Assembly: GCA_944323395.1 (NCBI GenBank)
Contig: CALUSI010000018.1
Span: 1 to 36,301 of the forward strand
Origin: Candidatus Gastranaerophilales bacterium
GTDB taxonomy: Bacteria; Cyanobacteriota; Vampirovibrionia; Gastranaerophilales; Gastranaerophilaceae
DNA length: 36,301 nucleotides
Reading direction: 5' to 3'
In this document: in pieces, positions 17,488 to 26,105 of the stretch
Numbering within the stretch: the first letter of the stretch is position 1
Layout of the letters: each line of letters opens with the position of its first letter
The notes under the pieces: generated by a model
What the model was told of the DNA's origin: nothing
Database searches by the model: none
What the model saw: the letters and a program-made list of their open reading frames with translations, nothing else
Program-made: the position numbers and the translations under genes

Positions 17488-18627
17488 ATGAACAAATTAA
17501 AAGTAACAATATTTGCACTTTTGGCAATGTTTGTCTTTACGGGATGTTCTTTGAAGAAAAATGATAATGACCTGATTAAAATTAATGATACGGTTATTAC
17601 AAAAAATGAATTTGATAAAGCATATGAATCTGTTACAACGAATAATATGTTTTCACAAATGGGAATAGATTTAAAAAAAGATCCGGATAATGTATTCGCA
17701 TTGATGATAAGAGAAAAAGTTGTATCTGAACTTATTGTAAAAGCACTTTTAAATGAAGAAATGGAAAAAAACAAAATTACTGTTTCAAAAGAAGAACTTG
17801 AAAATGCTGAAAAAGATATTATCGGTAAGTTTGGTTCAAAAGAACAATTTATGCAAGTATTAAAAGTAAATGGCGTAACTTATGATAAGTTCAAAAAAGA
17901 TATTGAAGAAGAAATTAAATTGAAAAAATTTGTAGATTCAATTGCAATGGTTTCTGTTGGTGAAAGTGAAGCAAAAAAATACTATAACGAGAACTTGGAT
18001 AAATTTAAATATCCAAAAAGAGTAAGAGCCTCTCACATATTGATAGCCGCAAATCCGGAACAAATTGCCGCAAAAATAAAGGAAGACAATAAAGATATTA
18101 CAGAAGAAGAATTGGCTGCAAAATTAAGTGAAAAGATGAATGAGCTTAAGAACAAAGCAGAAGCATTACAAGCTAAAGTAAAAAAAGTTCCTTCAAGTTT
18201 TGCTAAAGTAGCAAAAGAAAATTCTCAAGATACGGCAAGTGCTATACGTGGCGGTGATTTAGGTTTCTTTGCTAAAGAAGAAATGGTTGAGGCTTTTGCA
18301 AATAAAGCATTTTCTATGGCACCAAATACTATAAGTGAAGTTGTTCAAACACCATATGGCTTCCATATTATTATGGTAACAGACAGAAATGAAGCCGGTG
18401 TTTTATCTTTTGAACAAAGTAAAAAAGATATCATTAATTATTTAGAAAGTTTAGATAAAGTTGATATATTAAAAAATAAAATTGAAGCACTAAGAAAAGA
18501 TGCAAAAATTGAATATTATGATGAATCATATAATCCTGAAAATATTCAAAAGAAAATAAAAGAATCTTCAGTGCCAAAGACGAATATGCAGCAGTTTGGA
18601 GAGCAAAATCAAACAGACAAAAAATAG
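17488..18627 (+). CDS. lipoprotein peptidyl-prolyl isomerase (PpiC/SurA type)
   Basis: The 379-aa protein has a lipoprotein signal peptide with lipobox FTGC (Cys20). A SurA-like chaperone region follows to about residue 165, then a parvulin PpiC domain: RVRASHILI near 182, GGDLGFFAKEEMVEAFANKA and VQTPYGFHIIMV. A charged coiled insert (about residues 200-235) sits inside the parvulin domain, which makes it longer than usual. It should be an inner- or outer-membrane-anchored periplasmic foldase that helps outer-membrane protein biogenesis, in keeping with its place just before the lipid A genes. AAGGAG lies before the ATG, 20 bp after mfd. A terminator follows the gene, separating it from hldE. 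Confidence 0.92.
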   Translation: MNKLKVTIFALLAMFVFTGCSLKKNDNDLIKINDTVITKNEFDKAYESVTTNNMFSQMGIDLKKDPDNVFALMIREKVVSELIVKALLNEEMEKNKITVSKEELENAEKDIIGKFGSKEQFMQVLKVNGVTYDKFKKDIEEEIKLKKFVDSIAMVSVGESEAKKYYNENLDKFKYPKRVRASHILIAANPEQIAAKIKEDNKDITEEELAAKLSEKMNELKNKAEALQAKVKKVPSSFAKVAKENSQDTASAIRGGDLGFFAKEEMVEAFANKAFSMAPNTISEVVQTPYGFHIIMVTDRNEAGVLSFEQSKKDIINYLESLDKVDILKNKIEALRKDAKIEYYDESYNPENIQKKIKESSVPKTNMQQFGEQNQTDKK

Positions 18628-18642
18628 TTATAATAGGTTAAT

Positions 18643-18677
18643 ATAGGGTAATATTGTTCAATATTGCCCTATTTTTT
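18643..18677 (+). terminator. terminator between the isomerase gene and the lipid A operon
   Basis: A long stem pairs TAGGG-AATATT with AATATT-CCCTA around a tight loop, with one G-T pair inside, and is followed by TTTTTT at 18672-18677. The hldE SD begins two bases later, so read-through into the lipid A operon may be tuned here. Confidence 0.75.
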
Positions 18678-18690
18678 ACGGAGAATATAT

Positions 18691-19152
18691 ATGCTAGTTA
18701 AACAATCAGAATTACCTGAATTATTATCAAAATTAAGGCAAGAAAAGAAAACTATAGTTACAACTAATGGTTGTTTCGATATTTTGCATGTGGGACATGT
18801 AAGATATTTAGAAAAAGCAAAAAGTTTTGGAAATGTATTAATTATTGCGTTGAATTCAGATAAATCGGTAAAAAGTATAAAGGGGGACAGCCGTCCTATA
18901 AATAATGAAAATGACAGAGCAGAGGTTTTAAGCGCATTAAGAAGTGTTGATTATGTTGTTCTTTTTGATGAAGATTCTCCTATAGATTTACTGTTAAAAA
19001 TTAAGCCGGATGTTCATACAAAAGGAGCTGATTATACAATCGAAACGCTCCCTGAAGCAAAAGGGATAATGGAAGCAGGCGGAAGGATAGAGTTTATTTC
19101 TTTTGTAGAAGGGAAATCAACTACTTCAATTATTGAAAAAATGCGTAAATAA
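18691..19152 (+). CDS. hldE: heptose-1-phosphate adenylyltransferase (RfaE2/HldE C-terminal type)
   Basis: The 153-aa cytidylyltransferase-fold enzyme has the nucleotide-binding motif HVGH (residues 33-36, in NGCFDILHVGHVRYL) and the family block KGDSRPINNENDRAEVLSAL, ending in EGKSTTSIIEKM. It transfers AMP to D-glycero-beta-D-manno-heptose 1-phosphate to make the ADP-heptose precursor of the LPS core. Only the adenylyltransferase half is present; the kinase half that is fused in E. coli HldE must be a separate gene elsewhere. The start is the ATG at 18691 with CGGAG eight bases upstream; the upstream TTG at 18664 lies in the terminator. It is first in the lipid A operon, 61 bp before lpxD. 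Confidence 0.92.
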   Translation: MLVKQSELPELLSKLRQEKKTIVTTNGCFDILHVGHVRYLEKAKSFGNVLIIALNSDKSVKSIKGDSRPINNENDRAEVLSALRSVDYVVLFDEDSPIDLLLKIKPDVHTKGADYTIETLPEAKGIMEAGGRIEFISFVEGKSTTSIIEKMRK

Positions 19153-19213
19153 TTAATTATTTGTGTTTTTTCTCGCAAGGTATTACAATATATATGCAAT
19201 AGAGGGAATTATA

Positions 19214-20302
19214 ATGAGGGATATAGATAAAATGACAGAATATTCACTTGAAGAAATATCGCAAATTGTTGGTGGTATTTTAACAAAGTTAGAAGACGTA
19301 AAAATATCAAGATTAGGACCGCCATTACTAGCGGATGAAAATACATTGGCATTAGCATTGAATGAAGATGAAATTGAGAATCTATCAAAAACAAAGGCAA
19401 AGGCTGCTTTAGTTCCTATAGGTGTAACATCGGAATTGATTTCTACAATAGAAGCAGAAAGACCACGTCTTGCAATGATGAAATTACTGCATTTATTTTA
19501 TATGCCTCCTGAAACAGTTCCGGGTATTCATCCTACAGCAACGGTTCACCCGACGGCAAAAATAGGCGAAAATGTTTCGATTGGTCCGAATGTAGTTATA
19601 TCAAGGAATGTATCAATTGGCAAAAACTCTAAAATTCTTGCTAATGTATATGTTGGCAGAAGTGTTCAAATAGGCGAAAATTGTTTATTCCATGCTGGAT
19701 GTAATATAGGTGATAATGCAATAATAGGAAATAGAGTTATTATTCAGCACGGTGTAAGTATAGCTGCAGATGGTTTTAGTTTTGTTACTGAAAATCCTAA
19801 TAATGTAGAAAATGCAAGGGAAGAAGGTAAAGTAAAAGAAGATAATACAGACCAAAAAATTTATAAAATACCTTCAGTCGGTTCTGTTGTTATAGGGGAT
19901 GACGTCGAAATCGGTGCAAATACTTGTATTGATAAAGGTACTATTGAAAATACCGTAATTGGGGAACAAACAAAAATAGATAATTTGGTTCAAATAGGTC
20001 ATAACTGTAAAATTGGCAAAGGATGTATGATTGTATCTCAAGTGGGAATCGCAGGAAGCTGTAAAATTGGTGACCGTGTTGTAATAGCAGGTCAAGTTGG
20101 TATGGCAGATCATATTGAAATCGGAAGTGACACTATTATAATGGCACAAGCAGGTGTAACAAGAAGTTTCCCTGAAAAACAAATTCTTATTGGGGCTCCT
20201 GCAATGCCAAGAAAAGATTTCATTAAACAAATGAAAACAATGAAAAAAGCAGAAGATTTAGTTAATAAATTTAAACAGTATGAGCATCTTTTGAAGGATT
20301 AG
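19214..20302 (+). CDS. lpxD: UDP-3-O-acylglucosamine N-acyltransferase LpxD
   Basis: The 362-aa enzyme carries out the third step of lipid A synthesis, adding a second acyl chain from acyl-ACP. The N-terminal uridine-binding region runs to about residue 105 and is followed by a left-handed beta-helix of hexapeptide repeats ([20 protein letters not shown] and so on). The conserved block [15 protein letters not shown] near residue 180 contains the residues expected around the catalytic His. A charged loop after it (about 188-210) is longer than usual. The C-terminal helical extension is present. The ATG at 19214 follows GAGGGAAT; the longer frame from 19163 lacks an SD. lpxC starts 3 bp after its stop. 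Confidence 0.95.
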   Translation: MRDIDKMTEYSLEEISQIVGGILTKLEDVKISRLGPPLLADENTLALALNEDEIENLSKTKAKAALVPIGVTSELISTIEAERPRLAMMKLLHLFYMPPETVPGIHPTATVHPTAKIGENVSIGPNVVISRNVSIGKNSKILANVYVGRSVQIGENCLFHAGCNIGDNAIIGNRVIIQHGVSIAADGFSFVTENPNNVENAREEGKVKEDNTDQKIYKIPSVGSVVIGDDVEIGANTCIDKGTIENTVIGEQTKIDNLVQIGHNCKIGKGCMIVSQVGIAGSCKIGDRVVIAGQVGMADHIEIGSDTIIMAQAGVTRSFPEKQILIGAPAMPRKDFIKQMKTMKKAEDLVNKFKQYEHLLKD

Positions 20303-20305
20303 TTA

Positions 20306-21112
20306 ATGTCTACAATAAAACAAGAAGTAATTTTAAAATCAGTTGCGCTAATGACAGGTGTCGAATCAGAAGCAAGAGTGTGTCCTTCTGATAAAAAAGG
20401 TTTGCGTTTCCATTTTAACGGAAAAAACATTGAGGCAAATATAGATAACGTAGTATCGACTGAACATTGTACCGTAATCGGTAATAATGAAATTAAAGTT
20501 ATGTTGATAGAGCATTTTATGGCTGCTTGTGCAATTTGCAAGATCGATTCATTAGATGTTTATTTATCTCATTATGAGTTACCAATTTTAGATGGTGGTT
20601 CTAAAAAGTGGGTAGAAGCATTCAATAATGTCGGAATTGAAAATCCGGATTGTAAAAAATACAAGATAAAAGAACCTTTGAGCTATTTCAACGGAAAAAC
20701 TCATTTGGTTGTATTGCCGTCTGAAGACCTTAATGTTACTTATAGTGTGAATTTTAGACATAAAGATTTATCAAACAGGTGGGTAGCTTTAAATATGGAA
20801 AAGTTATCAGAAATTATTGAAGCAAGAACATTTGGCTATTTAAATGAACTGGAAATGCTTCAAAAAGCAGGTTATGCGAGAGGTGCAAGTATAGAAAATA
20901 CATTAGGTCTTACAGAAGATGGTTATACTGCTGAGTTGAAATCAGAATATGAACCAATAAAACATAAAATACTTGATTTGATAGGAGATTTTTATTTAGC
21001 AGGTTTTAATATTTTGAATTCAAAAGCAGAGATAATAGTAAAAGAAGCAGGACATAGTGTCCATACAATAGTTGCAAAAGATTTAAAAGATAAGTATATT
21101 ACGGAGGAATAA
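20306..21112 (+). CDS. lpxC: UDP-3-O-acyl-N-acetylglucosamine deacetylase LpxC
   Basis: The 268-aa Zn-dependent deacetylase performs the committed step of lipid A synthesis. Zinc ligands are visible as His70 (in IEHFMAA), His220 and Asp224 (in KHKILDLIGD), with the catalytic His250 in AGHSVH. Other hallmarks are STEHCTVIG, ELPILDGGSKKWVEA, RTFGYLNELEMLQKAG and ARGASIENTLGL. It is shorter than E. coli LpxC (305 aa) because of compact N- and C-terminal ends, but no active-site residue is missing. Its TAA overlaps the fabZ ATG by one base, so the two are translationally coupled. Only 3 bp separate it from lpxD. Confidence 0.95.
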   Translation: MSTIKQEVILKSVALMTGVESEARVCPSDKKGLRFHFNGKNIEANIDNVVSTEHCTVIGNNEIKVMLIEHFMAACAICKIDSLDVYLSHYELPILDGGSKKWVEAFNNVGIENPDCKKYKIKEPLSYFNGKTHLVVLPSEDLNVTYSVNFRHKDLSNRWVALNMEKLSEIIEARTFGYLNELEMLQKAGYARGASIENTLGLTEDGYTAELKSEYEPIKHKILDLIGDFYLAGFNILNSKAEIIVKEAGHSVHTIVAKDLKDKYITEE

Positions 21113-21582
21113 TGGCAGAAGAGAAAGTATTAGCAAATGATGAAGTAATAACTCTTGATATTAATCAAATAATGGAGTTAATTCCGCACAGATATCCTTT
21201 TATATTAGTAGATAGGGTTACTGAATGTGTATTAGGAAAATATTGTAAAGGTTATAAAAATCTTACAATAAATGAAGAGTTCTTCTGCGGACATTTCCCC
21301 GGGGTTCCTGTTATGCCGGGAGTATTACAACTTGAAGCAATGGCACAAATGTCTGCAGGTGCATTGGCTCCGTTGCCGCAGTATAGAAACAAATTATTCT
21401 TATATGCAGGAGTTGATGGTGTAAGATTCAGAAGACAAGTCGTCCCTGGAGATAGATTCGATATAGAAACAGAAGTTGTGAAAATAAAAGGACCATTAGT
21501 TAAAGTTCATGCAAAAGGTTCAGTTGATGGACACATAGCTGTTGAAGCAGATTTAATGTTTTCAGTAATAGATAAAAAATAA
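21112..21582 (+). CDS. fabZ: 3-hydroxyacyl-ACP dehydratase FabZ
   Basis: The 156-aa hot-dog-fold dehydratase of fatty-acid elongation has catalytic His61 in FCGHFPGVPVMPGV and Glu75 in LQLEAMAQM, with the typical N-terminal IPHRYPFILVDRV. It competes with LpxA/LpxD for 3-hydroxyacyl-ACP, and for that reason it often lies between lpxC/lpxD and lpxA. That is its place here. AGGAG in the end of lpxC serves as SD, and the ATG overlaps the lpxC stop. LpxC-FabZ fusions exist in other phyla; here the two remain separate. Confidence 0.96.
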   Translation: MAEEKVLANDEVITLDINQIMELIPHRYPFILVDRVTECVLGKYCKGYKNLTINEEFFCGHFPGVPVMPGVLQLEAMAQMSAGALAPLPQYRNKLFLYAGVDGVRFRRQVVPGDRFDIETEVVKIKGPLVKVHAKGSVDGHIAVEADLMFSVIDKK

Positions 21583-21600
21583 AAAGTCAGGAGATAAAAT

Positions 21601-22404
21601 ATGGCTATTCATAAAACCGCAATAATCGCAGATAATGCAGTAATTCCTGCAAGTTGTGAAATTGGACCTAATGTAGTAATAGGTGAAGATGTTGTATTGG
21701 GTGAAAATGTTAAAGTAATGGCAAATGCATATTTAGAGTGCTGCGAAATTGGTGACGGTACTTTAATATCTCCATTCGCAAGTTTAGGTACAGCTCCTCA
21801 AGATTTAAGCTATAAAGGTCAAAAAACAAAGGCTGTAATTGGTAAAAATTGTATAATAAAAGAATATGTAACAATAAATCGTGGTGCAGGTGAAGACGGT
21901 GCAGTAACAAAAGTCGGTGATAAATGTTTGTTAATGACATCTTCACATGTTGCGCATAATTGCGTGGTAGAAGATGAAGCAATATTTGCGAATTTGGCTA
22001 CAATCGGTGGTCATGTACATGTTGGCAAGGGTGCTTTCTTAGGTGGTATGAGTGTATTCCATCAAAATATCAGAATTGGTGAATATGTAATCATTTCTGG
22101 TTTCTCAGCTGCCAGAATGGATATTCCTCCATTTGCAAAAGCGGCAAGTGCTCCGGCTATTTTACATGGTCCGAATGTAATCGGTTTAAAAAGAAGAGGT
22201 TTCTCTAAAGAAGAAATAGAACATATCCGAGATGCTTATAAACATATTCAAGCTAGAACTACAACACTTACAAATGTGGTTAGAGAATTAGAAGAAAAAT
22301 ATCCGGATGATAAAAATATTTTAAGAATTACAGAGTTTATAAAAACATCAAAAAGAGGAATCTATTTAGGTCGTTTAAATGCACTTGCAAATGACGAGGT
22401 ATAA
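21601..22404 (+). CDS. lpxA: UDP-N-acetylglucosamine acyltransferase LpxA
   Basis: The 267-aa trimeric beta-helix acyltransferase is the first enzyme of lipid A synthesis. Hexapeptide repeats run from residue 10 to about 190; the conserved core has APQDLSYKG, IIKEYVTINRG and SSHVAHNCVVED, with His119 as the catalytic base equivalent of E. coli H125. The C-terminal helical domain with NVIGLKRRGFS is complete, and the length is normal. AGGAG lies before the ATG, 18 bp after fabZ. The M29 peptidase begins 2 bp after its stop and uses a GAGG inside the lpxA end as SD. Confidence 0.96.
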   Translation: MAIHKTAIIADNAVIPASCEIGPNVVIGEDVVLGENVKVMANAYLECCEIGDGTLISPFASLGTAPQDLSYKGQKTKAVIGKNCIIKEYVTINRGAGEDGAVTKVGDKCLLMTSSHVAHNCVVEDEAIFANLATIGGHVHVGKGAFLGGMSVFHQNIRIGEYVIISGFSAARMDIPPFAKAASAPAILHGPNVIGLKRRGFSKEEIEHIRDAYKHIQARTTTLTNVVRELEEKYPDDKNILRITEFIKTSKRGIYLGRLNALANDEV

Positions 22405-22406
22405 AA

Positions 22407-23510
22407 ATGAATAAATTATGGGAAAAATATGCAAAGGTTCTTGTTGATTATTCCGTTAAAGTTCAAAAAGGTGAACTTACAATAATAAGAACAGATTCAT
22501 ACCTTTCGCAACCTTTAGTAAAAGAAATCTATAAACAAGTTCTTTTAAAAGGAGCATACCCTGTTGTCAGAATGGGCGTAGAAGGCTTAAATGAAGTATA
22601 CATCAAAAATGCAACTGATGAACAGCTTGAATATATTGATCCAATGACAGAGATAGAATATGAAAAGGCTAAAAATCTTATATCTATTGGAGCCCCATTA
22701 AATTTAAAGAATATGGCGAGATTGGATTCTAAAAAGTTGGCAAAGCGTTCAAGTGTAATGAAACATTTGTCTGAAAAAATGCTAAAACGTGCCGCTGATG
22801 GTGAATTGAAATGGGTCATTGCCGATTTTCCTACTAATGCTTTGGCTCAAGAAGCAAAGATGTCATTAGAAGAATATACTGAATTCTTGATAAAATCTTG
22901 TTATTTACATGAAGAAGATCCTGTTTCAAAATGGATTGAAATTGGAGAAAAACAGGAAAAAATAGCTGATTATCTCAATAAAAAATCAAAAATTAGAATT
23001 GTTGGAGATAAAACAGATATAACGTTTAATGTTTTAGGTAGAATTTGGAAAAGTTGTGCAGGGGAGTGTAACTTCCCGGATGGTGAAGTTTATACTTCTC
23101 CGGTTGAAGATAGTGCAAATGGTCAAATATATTTTGATTTCCCTCAATTGTACCGTGGAAATGAAGCTCAAAAAGTTCTTTTGACATTAAAAGACGGAAA
23201 AGTTATTGATGCAAAAGCTGAAAAAGGTGAAGACTTTTTGAATAATATGCTTGATATGGATGAAGGTTCAAGATTTGTCGGTGAAATAGCAATTGGCACA
23301 AACGATATGATCCAGGATGTAACCGGCAATATTTTATTTGATGAAAAAATAGGCGGTTCAATCCATATGGCAGTTGGAGCATCTTATCCTGATACAGGAG
23401 GTAAAAATGTTTCAGGTTTACATTGGGATTTGATTAAAAATATGAAAAATGGTGGTCAAATCTATGCTGATGATGAACTTATTTATGAAAACGGAAAGTT
23501 TTTAATATAA
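22407..23510 (+). CDS. M29-family aminopeptidase (AmpS/PepS type)
   Basis: The 367-aa protein matches thermophilic metallo-aminopeptidases of family M29. The C-terminal half carries the metal site region: a Glu block (NFPDGEVYTSPVEDSANG), the FVGEIAIGTN stretch, GGSIHMAVGASYP with a ligand His, and SGLHWDLI with another. The N-terminal domain (LVKEIYKQVLLKGAYPVVRM) is typical of the family. It is cytoplasmic, with no signal peptide. It is translationally linked to lpxA and ends at a strong hairpin, so it is the last gene of the lipid A operon; a role in lipid A is unlikely, and the link is probably positional. Confidence 0.92.
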   Translation: MNKLWEKYAKVLVDYSVKVQKGELTIIRTDSYLSQPLVKEIYKQVLLKGAYPVVRMGVEGLNEVYIKNATDEQLEYIDPMTEIEYEKAKNLISIGAPLNLKNMARLDSKKLAKRSSVMKHLSEKMLKRAADGELKWVIADFPTNALAQEAKMSLEEYTEFLIKSCYLHEEDPVSKWIEIGEKQEKIADYLNKKSKIRIVGDKTDITFNVLGRIWKSCAGECNFPDGEVYTSPVEDSANGQIYFDFPQLYRGNEAQKVLLTLKDGKVIDAKAEKGEDFLNNMLDMDEGSRFVGEIAIGTNDMIQDVTGNILFDEKIGGSIHMAVGASYPDTGGKNVSGLHWDLIKNMKNGGQIYADDELIYENGKFLI

Positions 23511-23519
23511 AAAAATTAA

Positions 23520-23544
23520 AGAGGATGAATTTTATTCATCCTCT
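23520..23544. terminator. bidirectional terminator, end of the lipid A operon
   Basis: A perfect 10-bp stem (23520-23529 with 23535-23544) lies ten bases after the aminopeptidase stop. On the minus strand the hairpin is followed by TTTAATTTTTTT, so it also ends the convergent gene at 23552. Confidence 0.85.
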
Positions 23545-23551
23545 TCATTTA

Positions 23552-23968
23552 TTATTTATTATTTTTTACGATATTGGCAGGAATTTCAAATATCGTAATT
23601 TTTTCATCTGTATCTTTAATTCTTTGTATGTATTTTAAATCATTTTCTCCATTGGTAATAATTGCTACTGCAGGTTTTTTTCCTGTCTTTTTAGCATAAT
23701 ATAAAGATTGACCAATGCTTTCTGCCCATTTCTTTGCATAATCAAATTCAATAGCATATTCATCTGTTAAGCAATCAACTCTTGTTTTATCTGTTAAGAC
23801 GTATTCTTTTATTCCTGTACAGTACATATTTACATAATCTTTTTCTGTTAGTTTTTTGTTTGAATTTACATTGATTGAGTTGTCCGTAAAATTATCATTC
23901 TCAATTATTGAAAAAATTATGCCTATAGAAAAAGCTAAATAAATAATTAATTGTATTATTTTTTTCAT
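23552..23968 (-). CDS. exported protein with PD-(D/E)XK nuclease-like core
   Basis: The 138-aa protein has an N-terminal hydrophobic segment (MKKIIQLIIYLAFSIGIIFS) that acts as signal peptide or anchor. The rest has a compact motif set: D65 in TRVDCLT, then IEFDYAKKW (E74, D76, K79/K80) and ESIGQSLYYAKKTGKKPAVA with Q87. The Asp, about nine residues, then Glu-x-Asp with a following helix containing Q-x-x-x-Y fits the PD-(D/E)XK nuclease fold, and similar small proteins occur widely as hypothetical proteins. C50 and C66 could form a disulfide outside the cytoplasm. A secreted or periplasmic DNase is possible, but a degenerate, non-catalytic version cannot be excluded. It is convergent with the lipid A operon. 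Confidence 0.7.
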   Translation of the reverse strand: MKKIIQLIIYLAFSIGIIFSIIENDNFTDNSINVNSNKKLTEKDYVNMYCTGIKEYVLTDKTRVDCLTDEYAIEFDYAKKWAESIGQSLYYAKKTGKKPAVAIITNGENDLKYIQRIKDTDEKITIFEIPANIVKNNK

Positions 23969-24087
23969 GTTAAAAAACCATTATTCTTTAAACTTAAATA
24001 TATCTTTAAATTGTAAATAAATAATATAAAAATAACAAATTATTTGTTTAGTATTTTTAAACTATTGAAAGTAAAGAGAGGAAGTTT

Positions 24088-26052
24088 ATGCGTATAAATC
24101 CACTAATACAGTATCAAAATTTTGGAAGAGCTTTTACGACAGAAGAGAAGAAGGAATATACTAAATTACTTAATGACGCCAAAGCTGCATTACAAATACA
24201 AGATACTACTGCAATAGTTTTTGATTTTAATACACCATCAGAAGAAGGATATAATACAGGCATTGGCACGACATTCTCAGATTCTATGAAAAAATTTATA
24301 TTGTTTTTAAAGTCAATGACCGGCATAACATCAATTCAACTTCAGCCTCAAGGAAAAATTACAAAAAATAATGTTTCACCATATTCCGGTACTAACTATG
24401 CATTTGGTAATCATATTATAGATTTAAAGAAACTTTCAACTTGTGAATATGCAAATATTCTTTCACCTGAAGATATTAAAGAAGTAGATGAAGAATATCC
24501 TCGAAATAAAATGACAAGAGAATATAAGACAGATTATGAATATGTGCTTGGTGCCGAAAATGAAGAAGGTATACAAGAAAAACTATTAAAGAAAGCATAT
24601 GAAAATTATAAAGGAGCATTTGAAGCAGAAAAACCAGAAGCGGTAAGTTTATATAATGAATTTATGAATTTTCAAAAAGAAAATTCTTCTTGGTTAGATA
24701 AAAATGCCATTTATGAAGCATTAATAGTTCATTATGCGACTTCGGACATATCTCAATGGAGTGAAACGGACAGAATGTTATATGGTGCAGAAATTTCTGA
24801 TTCTGTTCGACAAAATAGAATTGCAGAATTAAAAAATCAGTATCAAGAAGTTATTGATTTTGAGAATTTTAAGCAATTTATAGCTGCTAAGCAACAGAAA
24901 GAAAGCCGAATTTTCTTGAATTCTGAAAATATAAAATTATATGGAGATTGCTTAATTGGATTTTCTCAAGGAGAAATGTGGGCTAATATAGATTGTTTTA
25001 GAAAAAATTTGTATTATGGAGGACCTGATCCTGGTTGTACAGAAACAAACTGTATTCAAACATGGGGGCTTCCGGCATTAGATTATACGAAGTTGGGCGA
25101 ATGCAATGATGATGGTGATTTATCTAAATTAGGAGAAGTAGGTAGATTTTTATATGATAAATATACCGAATTTTTCAAAAGATATGATGGTATAAGAATG
25201 GATGCAGCTTGGCAATTTGTTACACCATTTATTTACCAAGTTGTTAATGGTAATTACGAAAAAGTTCAGTTGTCAGAAATTAATTTTACTATTTTCAATA
25301 TCATGAAAGCTGCAGCAAAAAACGCCTTAGGTGATAAATTTGATGAAAATAATCCTGATAATATAATGCTTGAACTTGTTGGAATTTCAGCAGGTAAGAG
25401 CAGAGAAATGACTATTAATTCATACCCTCATTTATATACAACTGCATATGCTGAGTATGATGAGACTCCTGCAAAGTTTTCGGAAAAAGGTTATCATAAT
25501 GGTAAATTTTATGTAGGAGTTGGATGCCATGATAATGATTCCCTTGTTAATTTATCAAAAGACACAGAGAAAAGAAAACTTCATCTTGTTGGAATGCAAA
25601 GAGATTACAATATAGATGAGAAAAAGTTAAAATATTCGGCGAAAGAATATAAAGGACAAACAGAAGAGCAGAAAGTTGAAGAAGACTATAGAACAGCTAA
25701 ACTTGCAGAAATATTTACATCTGCAAAACAGTTTTTCACTTTGCCTGATATGTTTGGTATGTCTGAACGAATAAATATATCAGGGAAAGCAGATAAAAAT
25801 AATTGGACAGTCAGAATTCCAAGCGATTATGAAAGATTTTATTATACGCAGCTTTCAAAAGGTTTTGGTCTGAATATTCCCAAGGTACTTTCTAATGCTT
25901 TGAGTATGAAGAATATAGAAAATCGTCAATTAATAGAAAAATGCAATAAAGCAGCAGAAATTTTAAGAAGTAATGGACCAATGACAGAAGAAGAAGCTAA
26001 TATTGCATTAGATGTTGGAGCCTTAATAGATAAATTTGAATATAATGGATAA
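24088..26052 (+). CDS. divergent GH77 4-alpha-glucanotransferase-like enzyme with N-terminal NFG tag
   Basis: The 654-aa protein keeps the outline of MalQ-type GH77 enzymes: SPYSGTNYAFGNHIIDL near residue 95, a GDCLIGFSQGEMWAN stretch, the WGLPALDYTKL block, and the nucleophile Asp372 in DGIRMDAAW. A Glu429 in MLELVG sits at the acid/base position, and H481-D482-N483-D484 provide the transition-state Asp. It is therefore likely to rearrange or hydrolyse alpha-1,4-glucan. It is diverged, for example LELVG where EDLG is usual, with a ~130-residue insert between the first blocks. The N-terminus MRINPLIQYQNFGRAFTTEE carries the tag seen in four other proteins here. GAGAGG precedes the ATG. It is a single-gene unit. 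Confidence 0.8.
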   Translation: MRINPLIQYQNFGRAFTTEEKKEYTKLLNDAKAALQIQDTTAIVFDFNTPSEEGYNTGIGTTFSDSMKKFILFLKSMTGITSIQLQPQGKITKNNVSPYSGTNYAFGNHIIDLKKLSTCEYANILSPEDIKEVDEEYPRNKMTREYKTDYEYVLGAENEEGIQEKLLKKAYENYKGAFEAEKPEAVSLYNEFMNFQKENSSWLDKNAIYEALIVHYATSDISQWSETDRMLYGAEISDSVRQNRIAELKNQYQEVIDFENFKQFIAAKQQKESRIFLNSENIKLYGDCLIGFSQGEMWANIDCFRKNLYYGGPDPGCTETNCIQTWGLPALDYTKLGECNDDGDLSKLGEVGRFLYDKYTEFFKRYDGIRMDAAWQFVTPFIYQVVNGNYEKVQLSEINFTIFNIMKAAAKNALGDKFDENNPDNIMLELVGISAGKSREMTINSYPHLYTTAYAEYDETPAKFSEKGYHNGKFYVGVGCHDNDSLVNLSKDTEKRKLHLVGMQRDYNIDEKKLKYSAKEYKGQTEEQKVEEDYRTAKLAEIFTSAKQFFTLPDMFGMSERINISGKADKNNWTVRIPSDYERFYYTQLSKGFGLNIPKVLSNALSMKNIENRQLIEKCNKAAEILRSNGPMTEEEANIALDVGALIDKFEYNG

Positions 26053-26076
26053 AAAGAACCCTCAAGTGAGGGTTCT
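26051..26076 (-). terminator. terminator for the minus-strand genes ending at 26106
   Basis: A perfect 9-bp stem (26055-26063 with 26068-26076) has a 4-base loop; on the minus strand it is followed by TTTTT. It lies between the convergent GH77-like gene and the Gly/Ser-rich gene and may also slow transcription from the plus side. Confidence 0.75.
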
Positions 26077-26105
26077 GTAATGTATGTATAAGGAAAGGAA
26101 TATAA

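Noticed and set aside
19874-20230. 118-codon minus-strand frame inside lpxD
   Set aside because: It is antisense to the hexapeptide repeats, whose periodic codons create a long open frame.
23576-23968. Restriction enzyme belonging to a restriction-modification system
   Set aside because: The fold-like motif is present but the protein has a signal or anchor segment and no methyltransferase is near.
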